NCBI GenBank assembly: GCA_001783695.1
Contig: MFNE01000007.1
Span: 1-44,661 of the forward strand
Direction of reading: 5' to 3'
Origin: Candidatus Lambdaproteobacteria bacterium RIFOXYD2_FULL_50_16
GTDB taxonomy: Bacteria; SAR324; XYD2-FULL-50-16
Length of the DNA stretch: 44,661 nucleotides
The notes under the pieces: generated by a model
What the model was told of the DNA's origin: nothing
What the model saw: only the letters and a program-made list of their open reading frames with translations
Databases searched by the model: none
Translations under genes and position numbers: made by a program
Part shown: positions 25,168 through 33,845 of the stretch, one piece after another
Layout: each line of letters opens with the position of its first letter
How positions within the stretch are numbered: position 1 is the first letter of the stretch

Positions 25168-26118
25168 ATGGACCTTCTGGCCTATCAACTATGTAGCCGC
25201 GCTACTGAAGAAGGCTGGTTTGCGGGGGGCGACCGAATCTTGGTTTCCCTCTCGGGCGGAGCCGATTCTACGGCTTTGGCGGCGATCCTGGGGGAGTTTC
25301 GCGAAAAAATCGATTTAGAGTTGCAACTGGTCTATTTTGACCATGGTTTGAGGCCAGAACAACTAGAGGCCGAAGAGGCCCATTGCCGTAATTTAGCGGG
25401 CAAGCTAGGGGTACTTTTTGAGATCCACCGACCTGCCGAACCTTTGCAAAAAACTGGGATACAAGCCCAGGCGCGGGATTGGCGGCGGCAAACTCTTTTG
25501 GGGAGGGCGGAAGCAACTGGAGCCCGGTGGATTGCTTTGGGACATCACTTAGACGACCTAGTAGAAACCCAACTCTGGCGGATAATGCGGGGCACCAGCC
25601 TTTTTGGTTTGAGCCCAATGCAGGTTTGCTCCCCTCCCTGGCTTCGCCCCTTGCTGGCTATCACTAAGCTTGAGATTAAAGATTATTTAACCCGGCAGTC
25701 CTTGGATTATTGTGAGGACTCAAGCAATCAAGAAGAAACCTATTTAAGGAACCGCATTAGACACCGATTGGTCCCTTTGATGAGTGAACTAGCTGGGACG
25801 GGGCTAGAGGAAAAGTTAGCTAAACTAGCCAGCGAGGCCAATGAGTTAGGCGACTATTTTTTAAGCCTCTTGCCCACCCTCCCTTGGGAAGCGCCTGAAC
25901 TGGAATACCAACTTCTTGTTAGTTTAAATCCCCTTTTTGCCCGCGAGGTGTTGCACCGGTTTTTGACCGACAAAGGCTGCCGCGAAATCAGCCGACACCA
26001 TTTACAAGATATCTTGCGCCTCGCCTTGACCGGAAGGGGGGATTGGGAGGTGGCCCTCAAGGATCAATTGGTTGTCGAAGGCCGCCAAGGGCGGGTTCGT
26101 ATTCGTTTGGCGCAATAG
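25168..26118 (+). CDS. tilS: tRNA(Ile)-lysidine synthase
   Basis: Modifies C34 of the CAU-anticodon tRNA-Ile to lysidine so that it reads AUA. The 316-aa protein has the N-type ATP pyrophosphatase PP-loop SLSGGADST near residue 30, then YFDHGLRPEQ, ALGHHLDDLVET and RRGT-like IMRGTSLFGLSPM, then the NRIRHRLVP block of the family. It is at the short end for TilS: the C-terminal substrate-binding domain of the E. coli enzyme (432 aa) is absent, as in several other bacteria. It starts on the base after the panC stop. Confidence 0.93.
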   Translation: MDLLAYQLCSRATEEGWFAGGDRILVSLSGGADSTALAAILGEFREKIDLELQLVYFDHGLRPEQLEAEEAHCRNLAGKLGVLFEIHRPAEPLQKTGIQAQARDWRRQTLLGRAEATGARWIALGHHLDDLVETQLWRIMRGTSLFGLSPMQVCSPPWLRPLLAITKLEIKDYLTRQSLDYCEDSSNQEETYLRNRIRHRLVPLMSELAGTGLEEKLAKLASEANELGDYFLSLLPTLPWEAPELEYQLLVSLNPLFAREVLHRFLTDKGCREISRHHLQDILRLALTGRGDWEVALKDQLVVEGRQGRVRIRLAQ

Positions 26119-26188
26119 TTTTTTTGCCCCCTTCTTTTTGGTACGGGTCTTGGATTAAAAGGGCCCAAACTAAACTTCATTGCCCTTT

Positions 26189-27307
26189 ATGCTTAAATCG
26201 CTCTTTTTTGGTCTGTCGCTATTGCTAGTGGCGCTTCCCGCCTGGGCTGGATACGACAATCCCCAGCTTCGGGTGTTGTTGTTAACCACTCGTCAACCCT
26301 TTAGCTTGGTTGCCAAAGAGGGGTTGCGTGTTCAAGGAATCGACTTAAATCAAGGCCAAAACCGACTCGATATTTTCCCCCAAGGGCGCAGTGGAATTGA
26401 GGCGGCTGGAAATTTACTTCCTAGGCTTAGTGTCCACTCAAAAGGCTTAATCGGACTGATTCAGCCAGGCCAAAAGGCTACCTTGTGGTACGATGGATTC
26501 TTGGAGGTTCGCACCTCAACCGAAGGGGCTCAGGTTATCAATCATATTGATACGGAACGTTATTTAGAAGGGGTTTTGGGCGGTGAGATCAAAACCAATT
26601 GGCCTATTGAGGCCGTAAAAGCCCAGGCAGTGCTGGCCCGTACCTTTGCTTTATACCGACGCTATGAGCGGGGGGCAGGGGCTTGGCACCTTAAAAATGG
26701 GGCAACCGACCAGATGTACCAAGGCAAAAACGTATCCGACCCAAGAGCCCGTTTTGCTATCGATAAGACTCGAGGATTAGTGGTTAGTTACAAAGGCCGT
26801 TTGGCGCAAACCTTTTACCACGCCGATTGCGGCGGGGTTACCGAACTACCTAGTGCCCTTTGGGACCTTCACTTGCCTTACTATAAAGTCCAAGAGGTTC
26901 ACTACGGCCAAAACGCCCCTAACGCCCGTTGGCAGACGTTTTTGAGTCGGGCGCGGATTCGCGAGGTGCTTTATAAAGCCGGGTTGGCTGGCGATCAGAT
27001 CGAACAGCTAGAGGTAAAAACCCGCAGTGAATCTGGTCGAGCGGCGGTGATTGATTTCCAGGGAGACTACACCCAAGAGCTTAAAGCTCAGGACTTTAGA
27101 AGATTGGTTGGCTATAAAAAACTACCAAGTCTCTTGTTTGACGTGGAAACCGTCGAAGGGGGCTTTTTGTTTACGGGGCAAGGCAGTGGGCATGGTATCG
27201 GGCTCTGTCAATGGGCCGCCAAAGAAATGGCTGAAGAAGGGCTTAGTTTTGAGCAAATCCTCAATTACTTCTATCAACCGATCGATCTCGGTTATTACGG
27301 GGGCTAG
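26189..27307 (+). CDS. SpoIID/LytB-domain protein (exported)
   Basis: A 372-aa protein with a signal peptide (LFFGLSLLLVALPAWA) followed by a SpoIID-type domain: DTERYLEGVLGGEI, WPIEAVKAQAVLARTFALYR, the Cys/Thr motif DCGGVTELPS and the C-terminal GSGHGIGLCQWAA block. SpoIID proteins are lytic transglycosylases that act on denuded peptidoglycan glycan strands in sporulators; in Gram-negatives they are of less defined, probably murein-related, function in the periplasm. I prefer the ATG at 26189 to a TTG at 26180, since it starts directly at the charged n-region. Its TAG shares CTAG with the convergent comF-like gene. Confidence 0.88.
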   Translation: MLKSLFFGLSLLLVALPAWAGYDNPQLRVLLLTTRQPFSLVAKEGLRVQGIDLNQGQNRLDIFPQGRSGIEAAGNLLPRLSVHSKGLIGLIQPGQKATLWYDGFLEVRTSTEGAQVINHIDTERYLEGVLGGEIKTNWPIEAVKAQAVLARTFALYRRYERGAGAWHLKNGATDQMYQGKNVSDPRARFAIDKTRGLVVSYKGRLAQTFYHADCGGVTELPSALWDLHLPYYKVQEVHYGQNAPNARWQTFLSRARIREVLYKAGLAGDQIEQLEVKTRSESGRAAVIDFQGDYTQELKAQDFRRLVGYKKLPSLLFDVETVEGGFLFTGQGSGHGIGLCQWAAKEMAEEGLSFEQILNYFYQPIDLGYYGG

Positions 27308-27987
27308 CTAAAGGCCTTTTTGCTACGGCAAAGACTCAACGCCCCGATCCGCTCGACCCCTTGGTTTTTTAAGGTCCGGGCGATCTGATCGAGGGTTTGG
27401 CCCGTGGTGCAAACATCATCAAACAATAAAACCGCCTTTCCTTCCACCGCTGTAGAACTAGCAAAGCTGCGTTTTAAATTTGTAAACCGCTGGCGTCCGC
27501 CTAAGGCAGCTTGGTGCTTGGTATAGCGAGTCTTTTTGACCCAGTCTCCCCTTACGGGCAAGAGTTTTTGACCGGTTAAAAGATAGGTGGTTTGATTAAA
27601 TCCCCTAGCCTTTAGCCGGAGCCCATGGATAGGGACGGGCAACACCATATCCCACTGGGTAAGCCATTCTTGGTTATCGATAAACCACTGGGTCACCAAG
27701 GCTTTAAGCAAGCGGCCTACTAAGAGATTGCGGCCATACTTGAGCCCGGCGATCCAGGCGCTAACGGGCTCTTGGTATAAAAACAAAGCCTGATATTCGG
27801 CAATATCTTTGGCGAAGTCTTCATCGCAATCTCCCTTTAAATGGTGGTGACCACAAATAAAACAAATCTCGGTCTTAAACCAAGGCAAATTCTGGTAACA
27901 AGTGGGGCAGAGGTGTTTATCTTTGCGTTCTAAAAGGCGGTTGCAGACCATACACCAAGCCCCCAGTCCACCCAGCCAGTCCTTCAT
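27304..27987 (-). CDS. ComF family phosphoribosyltransferase-like protein
   Basis: A 227-aa cytosolic protein with two N-terminal cysteine knuckles (CMVC near residue 13, CPTC near 33, then CFIC near 44), a likely zinc-binding motif, and a C-terminal type I phosphoribosyltransferase domain with the PRPP-binding segment VLLFDDVCTTGQTLDQ. Homologues include ComFC, needed for DNA uptake in competent bacteria, and GntX. Whether this organism is competent cannot be told here; no other com gene is in the window. The start overlaps the lipA stop (ATGA). Confidence 0.88.
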   Translation of the reverse strand: MKDWLGGLGAWCMVCNRLLERKDKHLCPTCYQNLPWFKTEICFICGHHHLKGDCDEDFAKDIAEYQALFLYQEPVSAWIAGLKYGRNLLVGRLLKALVTQWFIDNQEWLTQWDMVLPVPIHGLRLKARGFNQTTYLLTGQKLLPVRGDWVKKTRYTKHQAALGGRQRFTNLKRSFASSTAVEGKAVLLFDDVCTTGQTLDQIARTLKNQGVERIGALSLCRSKKAFS

Positions 27988-28844
27988 TGCGCCCTCAAAA
28001 AGTACTCAAACGCTTTATAGCTGCTGCGTACCATTGGTCCTGAGGCGACAAATAAAAAACCTAGTTCTCGACCCATTTGACCTAGCTGGTCGAAAATTTC
28101 GGGTTTTATATATTCGGTCACCAAAAGCTTTTGGCGGCTCGGCTGTAAATATTGGCCTAAGGTTAAAAAATCGACCTTTGCTTCGCGCAAATCTTTCATC
28201 GCCACCTCGACCTCGGCCAAGGTTTCACCAAAACCCAACATCAACGAAGATTTGGTTAATTGGTCTGGGCGAAGTTCTTTGATTGTTTTAAGCACCTTTA
28301 ACGATTGTTTGTAACCGCAGCGAGGATCCCTGACCTTTTGGGTCAACCGCTCAACCACTTCCAGGTTATGTCCTAAAACCAAAGGGGGGTGTTTTAGTAC
28401 TATTTCTAAGGCCTCCTGGTCCCCCCTAAAGTCGGGGGCTAAAAGTTCGATCTTTAATTCTGGATTTAAGGTTTGGGCGGCTTGAACACAGTCGGCAAGG
28501 TGTTGGGCACCCTGATCGGGCAAGTCGTCTCGGTCCACAGAGGTCAACACCAGATATTTAAGTCTCAAGTCTTTAGCCGCCTGGGCTATACGGGTCGGTT
28601 CGCCTGGGTCAGGCAAGGCAGGGCGGGCCAGGGTTTCGACTGAACAAAAGCGGCAAGCCCGGGTGCAAGACTCGCCGAGTAACATAAAGGTCGCCGTGCC
28701 ACTAGACCAACATTCCCCTAAATTAGGGCAGCGAGCCTCCTCGCAGACAGTGGGCAGGCCTTTTTTATGGCCCTGCAAACTACGAAAGTCTTGGCCCTTG
28801 GGCAGGCTGGTTTTAATCCAGGGGGGGATGGGTAGGCGGCTCAT
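27984..28844 (-). CDS. lipA: Lipoyl synthase
   Basis: Radical SAM enzyme that inserts two sulfur atoms into protein-bound octanoyl groups to make lipoyl cofactors for pyruvate and 2-oxoglutarate dehydrogenases and the glycine cleavage system. Both cluster motifs are present: the auxiliary C-x4-C-x5-C (CEEARCPNLGEC) and the radical SAM C-x3-C-x2-C (CTRACRFC), as well as the C-terminal RSSY serine ligand (GPMVRSSYKAFEYF). I use the ATG at 28844 (beginning MSRLPIPPWIK, 286 aa); a longer reading from 28928 would run into the preceding gene. It overlaps comF. No lipB lies next to it. Confidence 0.95.
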   Translation of the reverse strand: MSRLPIPPWIKTSLPKGQDFRSLQGHKKGLPTVCEEARCPNLGECWSSGTATFMLLGESCTRACRFCSVETLARPALPDPGEPTRIAQAAKDLRLKYLVLTSVDRDDLPDQGAQHLADCVQAAQTLNPELKIELLAPDFRGDQEALEIVLKHPPLVLGHNLEVVERLTQKVRDPRCGYKQSLKVLKTIKELRPDQLTKSSLMLGFGETLAEVEVAMKDLREAKVDFLTLGQYLQPSRQKLLVTEYIKPEIFDQLGQMGRELGFLFVASGPMVRSSYKAFEYFLRAQ

Positions 28845-28852
28845 AGGGTTTG

Positions 28853-29803
28853 TTAAAATCGTTGCCAAAACCACAAGGTGAGGACCCCCAAAACCACCAG
28901 CTTGAGTTGCGTTAAGGGTGTGGTCCAAAAAAATTCTCTAGTAATCCAACTGACCCACTGGCCCAACTGCGCTCGGCCAGTTAGGAACAGCCAAAACAGC
29001 ATCGAACTGCCCAATAGGGTCTGAAAAAACCGGTAAAGCTGGGGCTGACTGGGTTCGCCGAAGAGCAGACCCCAAGCTTTTATTTTTAAGGGACTTTTGA
29101 CTAGGCTGCTAGGTTCGCCGGTTTGGTAGGCCCGTTGGCGTAGCGCCAGCCCGCCGATTAGTCCGGTAAAGTAGGTTGGAGGGCCAAAACCTTTGCCTAA
29201 TAAAAGTTGTCCCGTTTGCGGGGCCGGACCCTGGTGACGGCCAGTGGGTTTTTTTTCTACTAGGTCTAAAAAAAGCCGGAATTGTTGGTTTTTGGCTTGG
29301 TAGGTCAGGGCAACATGGTGGGGTTGATTGGATTTAATCCCTCCCAAAAACAAGTCCATGTGCTCTCGAAAACTGGAAAAATGAAGACCTCTAGTGGCCG
29401 AATCAATCCAAAGGCTGGCCTGGGTCTGCCCCGGCGGCTGACCGATCCAAAGCAGGTTGATGAGCCGGTGGGTTGGCGGCGGCGTGAGGTCAGTGGGGAT
29501 AAACCAGAACTCTAAGGAAAAATCGGCACTAAAATCGAGGGGTTTGTTTGTGGCCCAAAAGGCCCCCTTTTGCAAGGCGAGCCCAGCGTTTAAATTCCGG
29601 GCAATAGGGGTGGTTACGGGCGGTTGGCGTTCGGCTGGCCAAGGGAGAGCGAGGCCTTGTACGTCAAAGGGCTCCATATTAGCCACCTGGGATTCTATCG
29701 CTGAAGTCCTTATGGCCCAAGTTCGCAATTCCTCGCCCAGCGTAAGCCCTAAAAAACCCAAGAGGGCCAGGGTCAAGGCTAATCCTTGCAAGAGCCGAAT
29801 CAT
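28853..29803 (-). CDS. Membrane-anchored LamG/concanavalin A-like protein
   Basis: A 316-aa protein with an N-terminal membrane helix or uncleaved signal (about residues 4-24), a jelly-roll domain of LamG/concanavalin A-like type (about 60-230: DFSADFSLEFWFIP, the LHFSSFREHMD strand, PHHVALTYQAKNQQFRLFLD and FTGLIGGLALRQRAY), and one or two C-terminal hydrophobic segments (about 250-316). Such domains bind carbohydrates or proteins. It overlaps the YfhO-like gene by ATGA and is probably made together with it, suggesting a role in a surface glycan; this is inference. Confidence 0.65.
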   Translation of the reverse strand: MIRLLQGLALTLALLGFLGLTLGEELRTWAIRTSAIESQVANMEPFDVQGLALPWPAERQPPVTTPIARNLNAGLALQKGAFWATNKPLDFSADFSLEFWFIPTDLTPPPTHRLINLLWIGQPPGQTQASLWIDSATRGLHFSSFREHMDLFLGGIKSNQPHHVALTYQAKNQQFRLFLDLVEKKPTGRHQGPAPQTGQLLLGKGFGPPTYFTGLIGGLALRQRAYQTGEPSSLVKSPLKIKAWGLLFGEPSQPQLYRFFQTLLGSSMLFWLFLTGRAQLGQWVSWITREFFWTTPLTQLKLVVLGVLTLWFWQRF

Positions 29804-31959
29804 GGGGCCCTTAGACGAAGGGAAACTAAAAAGATCAGAGCGATCAATAATAGGCTCGCCCAGCGCAGATAACGGCCTAGGTCGTATAAGGGTGGGCGGA
29901 ACTCGAATTTAACCAGATGCAAACCGGACTCCACCCTTACCGCTTTAAAGGCATAGTCCGCACGGACCAACGGGGCGGGTTGGTCATCTATTTGGGCTTG
30001 CCATCCAGGATAGTAGGAATCGACCCAGACTAGCCAGGCTGGGCATTGGGTATTGACTTCGGCCCACAAACCGTTATTCCAAAAACGGGTGACCTTAACC
30101 TGCCCTGGTTCTGCGCAATCCGTGGTTTCAGGGCTAGAGTTCGCCGGGAGCCAAACCGTTTTTCTTAAATCTGTTTGGGCCATTTCGCGCAAAAGACCAA
30201 CTACTTGATCGGTCTTTTGATCCACAACGGGGAGGGTTTTTGCTTGGTAGGTTAAAAAGACTCTGGTTTGGTCAACTAGTTCGCCGTAACTGGGCAGGTC
30301 ACCTCGCTTGGGATCGGCAAACTCACTTTGGAAACGGCTGGTTTCTTTACCTCCAGCGATGGAATCCACAAAACCATAGAGATGGAAACGATCGGTCCAA
30401 AGCAAAGCGGGGGTTACGTAACTGCGAGTAGCCGGGCGGTTAAACAGCACTCCTTGGTTGAGGCTGTTGCGGTCTCTGGGGCCTTCGAAATACCGTTCAA
30501 TTTGGTCCGCTTGATCCGCCCAAATAGCTTCAGCCCCTCGGCCATAGGTGACAAAATCCTTTAATAAGGCCGTGGTTTGGGGCTCCATCTGGCGAAACAC
30601 AAAACCCAGTTCGAGGGCTAAAAGGATCACCAGCCAAGGCCTGATTCGGCTGCCCCTCCCCTGGGCCCAAAGCCATATCAACAAAGAACCCAAAAGAACC
30701 GCAAAATAACCAAATAGATCAACCCGCTTAATAATTTCTGGCTTGGTTACCAGGGCGGCCATAGAGCCTAACGCCAAAAGTCCAAAAACCAAAGACAAAA
30801 GCCGTTGGTCCCGCTTCGATTGGGGTGGGTTTAAAAGGTAGTCCAAACCACTAGCCGCAAAGTAGGCCAAGGGCAGGCCCAAGAACAGGGCAGTGCGGTG
30901 GTGCCAGTGTTGGGTGGAATAGCCGGGTAAGCCTAGGTAAAATAAGTCGGCCACCACAAAAAAGGGCCCAGAACCAAAAAAGAAGATCAAAAGCCAAAGT
31001 TTACTAAATCCACCCGTCCATTTAGGGCGGGCTTGGGGCAAAAAGAGGGGGATTAAAAGCAAGAGGTAAATCGTAAAACCGAACCATGCAGATTGAAATA
31101 TTTGGTATTCCATCGGCGAGAAAAAACGGTCTAATACAATCCCTGGCTTGAGCCCACTTAAAGAAAAGGAATAGAGGCTTTTGGTGCGCTCTGAATATTG
31201 GGTGACCAGTTCTAAAAGGTTAAATAAACCAGGAGCGGCGATCAGCAGGGCACCCAGATGGGCGAGGCCAAAATAGAGCCAAGTTTTTGGCCGATTCCAG
31301 GCGAGCAAAAAGAGTAGGGCGCCTAGGAGAAGGCTTTCGTAATATAGGACCGGCAAGAAATTGGTCGAATATAAGATCCCTTGGGTTAGGCTTAATAAAG
31401 CCCAGTGCTTGGCCCGGCCCGATTCTAAGGCTTTGAGCAAAAAATGCACCCCTAAGGGTGCCCAGGCCAAGCCGTAAAGCCATTCGAAACCGTCGGTGGC
31501 ATTTTGGGCAGCAGAACTCAAGGAGTAGGTCAAAGCGCCTAAGCTGGCGGCCAAGGGGCTTAACTGGCGGCCTAATAAAAACAGGTAGGTAAACCCGGCA
31601 GCTAGACTTAAATGGAAAACCACATATAGGTTAAATAACCTTAAATGATGCACCGGACTGGCCTCAAAAAACCAGGTGAGCGGCCAGGCGATTGGGTAAA
31701 AACTAGTGTTGGCGATCTGCGCCAGGGCAGGATATCCTAAACTGGCATAGGGGTTCCACAGAGGCTCGCCCCCCTGGCTAGAGACCTTAGCGAAAAAATA
31801 GCTCCACCAATAAGAATAGGCTAAGGTGTCGTTACGAAAAAGGCGGAGTTCTTCTTTAGGGGGGAGGTAATATTGCCAATGGAAAAAAAGTGGGGTGAGG
31901 ACCACCAAGAGGCCTAGGAGGAACAAACCCAGCTTTACCGGGCGCCCGGTCCAGGCCAT
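29800..31959 (-). CDS. YfhO-like polytopic membrane protein (GT-C fold)
   Basis: A 719-aa protein with 12 or more membrane helices in the first 470 residues and a soluble C-terminal domain. Early in the sequence come FRNDTLAYSYWWSYFF and PLWNPYASLGYP, the pattern of YfhO-family proteins, and near the end DSYYPGWQAQIDDQPAPLVR and YAFKAVRVESGLH, the family's conserved tail region, followed by a final helix. YfhO proteins are regarded as GT-C-type glycosyltransferases, for example glycosylating teichoic acid in Bacillus. Substrate here is unknown. It begins three bases after the receiver-protein gene and overlaps the LamG gene downstream. Confidence 0.8.
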   Translation of the reverse strand: MAWTGRPVKLGLFLLGLLVVLTPLFFHWQYYLPPKEELRLFRNDTLAYSYWWSYFFAKVSSQGGEPLWNPYASLGYPALAQIANTSFYPIAWPLTWFFEASPVHHLRLFNLYVVFHLSLAAGFTYLFLLGRQLSPLAASLGALTYSLSSAAQNATDGFEWLYGLAWAPLGVHFLLKALESGRAKHWALLSLTQGILYSTNFLPVLYYESLLLGALLFLLAWNRPKTWLYFGLAHLGALLIAAPGLFNLLELVTQYSERTKSLYSFSLSGLKPGIVLDRFFSPMEYQIFQSAWFGFTIYLLLLIPLFLPQARPKWTGGFSKLWLLIFFFGSGPFFVVADLFYLGLPGYSTQHWHHRTALFLGLPLAYFAASGLDYLLNPPQSKRDQRLLSLVFGLLALGSMAALVTKPEIIKRVDLFGYFAVLLGSLLIWLWAQGRGSRIRPWLVILLALELGFVFRQMEPQTTALLKDFVTYGRGAEAIWADQADQIERYFEGPRDRNSLNQGVLFNRPATRSYVTPALLWTDRFHLYGFVDSIAGGKETSRFQSEFADPKRGDLPSYGELVDQTRVFLTYQAKTLPVVDQKTDQVVGLLREMAQTDLRKTVWLPANSSPETTDCAEPGQVKVTRFWNNGLWAEVNTQCPAWLVWVDSYYPGWQAQIDDQPAPLVRADYAFKAVRVESGLHLVKFEFRPPLYDLGRYLRWASLLLIALIFLVSLRLRAP

Positions 31960-31962
31960 GGC

Positions 31963-32358
31963 TTAATCCTTTTTGGAAAAACCCATCTCAGCCATAATCC
32001 CTTCCACTTTGGCCACTTGCAGGGGTTTGACCAGATAAAACTCACAACCTTCTTTAAAACTGTTTAGTACGTTTTCCCGGTCCCCTAAGGCAGTGGACAT
32101 CACTATCTGCACTGGATTTTTCACCGCTTTATCCTGTTCCCATTTACGGACATCAGAAAGCACCTCATGGCCATCCATCAAGGGCATCATAATATCCAAA
32201 AATATGCAGTCATAGGGCGCTTTTTCATCCCAGGCCATTCGAAAGCTCTCTACTGCTTCTTCTCCATTAACCGCCACGTCCACCTCGCCATAGGGCCGAA
32301 GAGAATGGGTTAATAATTGGCGACTGATTAAGGTGTCATCTACAACCAGAATTCTCAT
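31963..32358 (-). CDS. Stand-alone receiver domain protein (CheY-like)
   Basis: A 131-aa single REC domain with no output domain: ILVVDDT acidic pocket, phosphoacceptor Asp in CIFLDIMMPLMDG, MSTALGD at the switch position, and the conserved Lys in YLVKPL. It should be phosphorylated by a kinase encoded elsewhere and act through a partner protein. It follows a paralogous receiver gene after 38 bp and is followed after three bases by the YfhO-like gene. An AAGG ribosome-binding site lies about ten bases upstream of the ATG. Confidence 0.9.
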   Translation of the reverse strand: MRILVVDDTLISRQLLTHSLRPYGEVDVAVNGEEAVESFRMAWDEKAPYDCIFLDIMMPLMDGHEVLSDVRKWEQDKAVKNPVQIVMSTALGDRENVLNSFKEGCEFYLVKPLQVAKVEGIMAEMGFSKKD

Positions 32359-32396
32359 TTTTTGTAGCCTTGAACAGTGGTTGTTATAACAGTCCC

Positions 32397-32786
32397 TTAG
32401 ACCGTCAGTTTTAAGAGTGCAAACGCGCGTTCTATTTTTTCTTTGGAAACCGGTTTGACTAGGTAATATTCGCAGCCTTCACGAAAGCTAGAGATCACCT
32501 TCGATTTATCCTCAACCCCCGAAACCATCATTAGTTTGACTTTTTTATCAGGCGCCATAAGCGCTTCTTGGGCGCGGAGTCGCTTGATCAATTCGAGTCC
32601 GTCCATCCTGGGCATTAGATAATCGGAAACAATCAAGTCAAAGGGGGCGTTTTCTTCCCAAGCGGCTTCAAAAAGTTGCAGCGCCTTTTCCCCATCCAGG
32701 GCGCTAAAAGTGACCCCGTAAGGTTTAAAAATTAGCTGCAACTGCTTCAAGTTTAAGCTGTTGTCATCAACGAGCAGTATCTTCAT
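32397..32786 (-). CDS. Stand-alone receiver domain protein (CheY-like), paralogue of the next gene
   Basis: A 129-aa single REC domain: ILLVDDN, phosphoacceptor Asp in LIVSDYLMPRMDG, MVSGVED at the switch position, and the Lys in YLVKPV. Both proteins share uncommon features: an expanded FEAAWEENAPFD / FRMAWDEKAPYD helix-loop and the SFREGCEYYLVKP / SFKEGCEFYLVKP block, so they are recent paralogues. The start at 32786 is chosen over one at 32810 because AGGAGG lies three bases before it. No kinase gene is adjacent. Confidence 0.9.
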   Translation of the reverse strand: MKILLVDDNSLNLKQLQLIFKPYGVTFSALDGEKALQLFEAAWEENAPFDLIVSDYLMPRMDGLELIKRLRAQEALMAPDKKVKLMMVSGVEDKSKVISSFREGCEYYLVKPVSKEKIERAFALLKLTV

Positions 32787-32839
32787 TGGCCTCCTCTCTT
32801 TGGTCTCCAAAATACGTAAAAATGGGCGTCAACGCAAGT

Positions 32840-33769
32840 TTATTCTAAGGCCTTCACCCGAAGTTTCAAAAGCGCCTGAAGGGTTTCGAGGTGGGGCACC
32901 AAAACCCCAGATTCTTTGGCTAAACGAATCGGGTTTCCTAATATGGATTCGATTTCTAAGGGGCGGTGAGCTTCAAAATCGAGGAGCATGCTGGTCTTAT
33001 AAGGAGGAAATTCTTCGGTGACCCGAATATTTTGCTCGATCAATTCTTCACTTAAGCCCAAACCTCTGGAGTTAGCGATAGCTAAAATTTCGCTCATAAT
33101 GCCCTTTAGTAAAAGCCTGGATTGGGGACTGGTCAATATTTGCTGGGTGTTGGCGAGCCCTAAAACCGAAACCGGGTTAAACGCTGCGTTCCAAATTAAT
33201 TTTTTCCAACGGGATTTTTCAATGTTGGTTGAGTGTTTGACACTCAACCCGGTTGGCTCGAACGCGGCCATTACTTGGTCTAACTCCAAGTCCCAGCCAT
33301 GAGGATAAGCGCCGATTTCCAGGCGTCCGTGGAGTTGATGATGGATTTGTCCTGGTCCGGTTTTATTGACCCCAATAAAAGCAATCGCTGATAAGAGGGG
33401 GGTGTTTGGATAGGCATTGGCTAACTCCCGTTCCACCTCGATCCCGTTCTGGATCAAAAGCAACTTAACCCCAGGGGCGATCAACGGGCGGAGCAGTTCT
33501 ACAAGGTTGGTCTCGGCTAACACCTTGGTGGCAATCAAGACTAGGTCTGGCTTCCCTTGATAGTCCTCTGTTCGCGCAACCACTTGGGCCGGGGTGACCA
33601 AAAAATCGCCTTGATAACTTTTAATCGTGATCCCCTTTGACTTTACCTGGTGGAAGTCACTACGACATAAAAAGGACACCTCTAGGCCCGCTTTGCTGAG
33701 ACGACCCCCATAAAAGCTGCCGACCCCGCCAGAGCCAATCACCAAAACTGTTTTTATAGTTGGATTCAT
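32840..33769 (-). CDS. panE: 2-dehydropantoate 2-reductase (ketopantoate reductase)
   Basis: NADPH-dependent reduction of 2-dehydropantoate to pantoate in coenzyme A synthesis. The 309-aa protein has an N-terminal Rossmann fold with IGSGGVGSFYGGRLSKAG, the ATKV segment, and the C-terminal helical domain with the catalytic-Lys motif SRWKKLIWNAAFNPVSVL. In this family many members act on other 2-oxo acids; the presence of panC in the same window supports, but does not prove, a pantothenate role. It leads the minus-strand series towards the receiver genes, 53 bp away, and is divergent from the 33846 gene. Confidence 0.88.
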   Translation of the reverse strand: MNPTIKTVLVIGSGGVGSFYGGRLSKAGLEVSFLCRSDFHQVKSKGITIKSYQGDFLVTPAQVVARTEDYQGKPDLVLIATKVLAETNLVELLRPLIAPGVKLLLIQNGIEVERELANAYPNTPLLSAIAFIGVNKTGPGQIHHQLHGRLEIGAYPHGWDLELDQVMAAFEPTGLSVKHSTNIEKSRWKKLIWNAAFNPVSVLGLANTQQILTSPQSRLLLKGIMSEILAIANSRGLGLSEELIEQNIRVTEEFPPYKTSMLLDFEAHRPLEIESILGNPIRLAKESGVLVPHLETLQALLKLRVKALE

Positions 33770-33774
33770 CGGTT

Positions 33775-33787
33775 TATCTTAAAGATA
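33775..33787. promoter_or_regulatory. Small palindrome between divergent panE and 33846 genes
   Basis: TATCTT-A-AAGATA is a perfect 6-bp inverted repeat around one base, seven bases upstream of the panE start codon. A second palindrome, GCAAGCTTGC (33805-33814), lies further into the same 76-bp intergenic region. Either could be an operator; no factor is identifiable. Confidence 0.3.
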
Positions 33788-33845
33788 CCGATCTCAAGGG
33801 TCAAGCAAGCTTGCCTTGTAGGCCCAAGCGCATTAGCCTAGGCTT

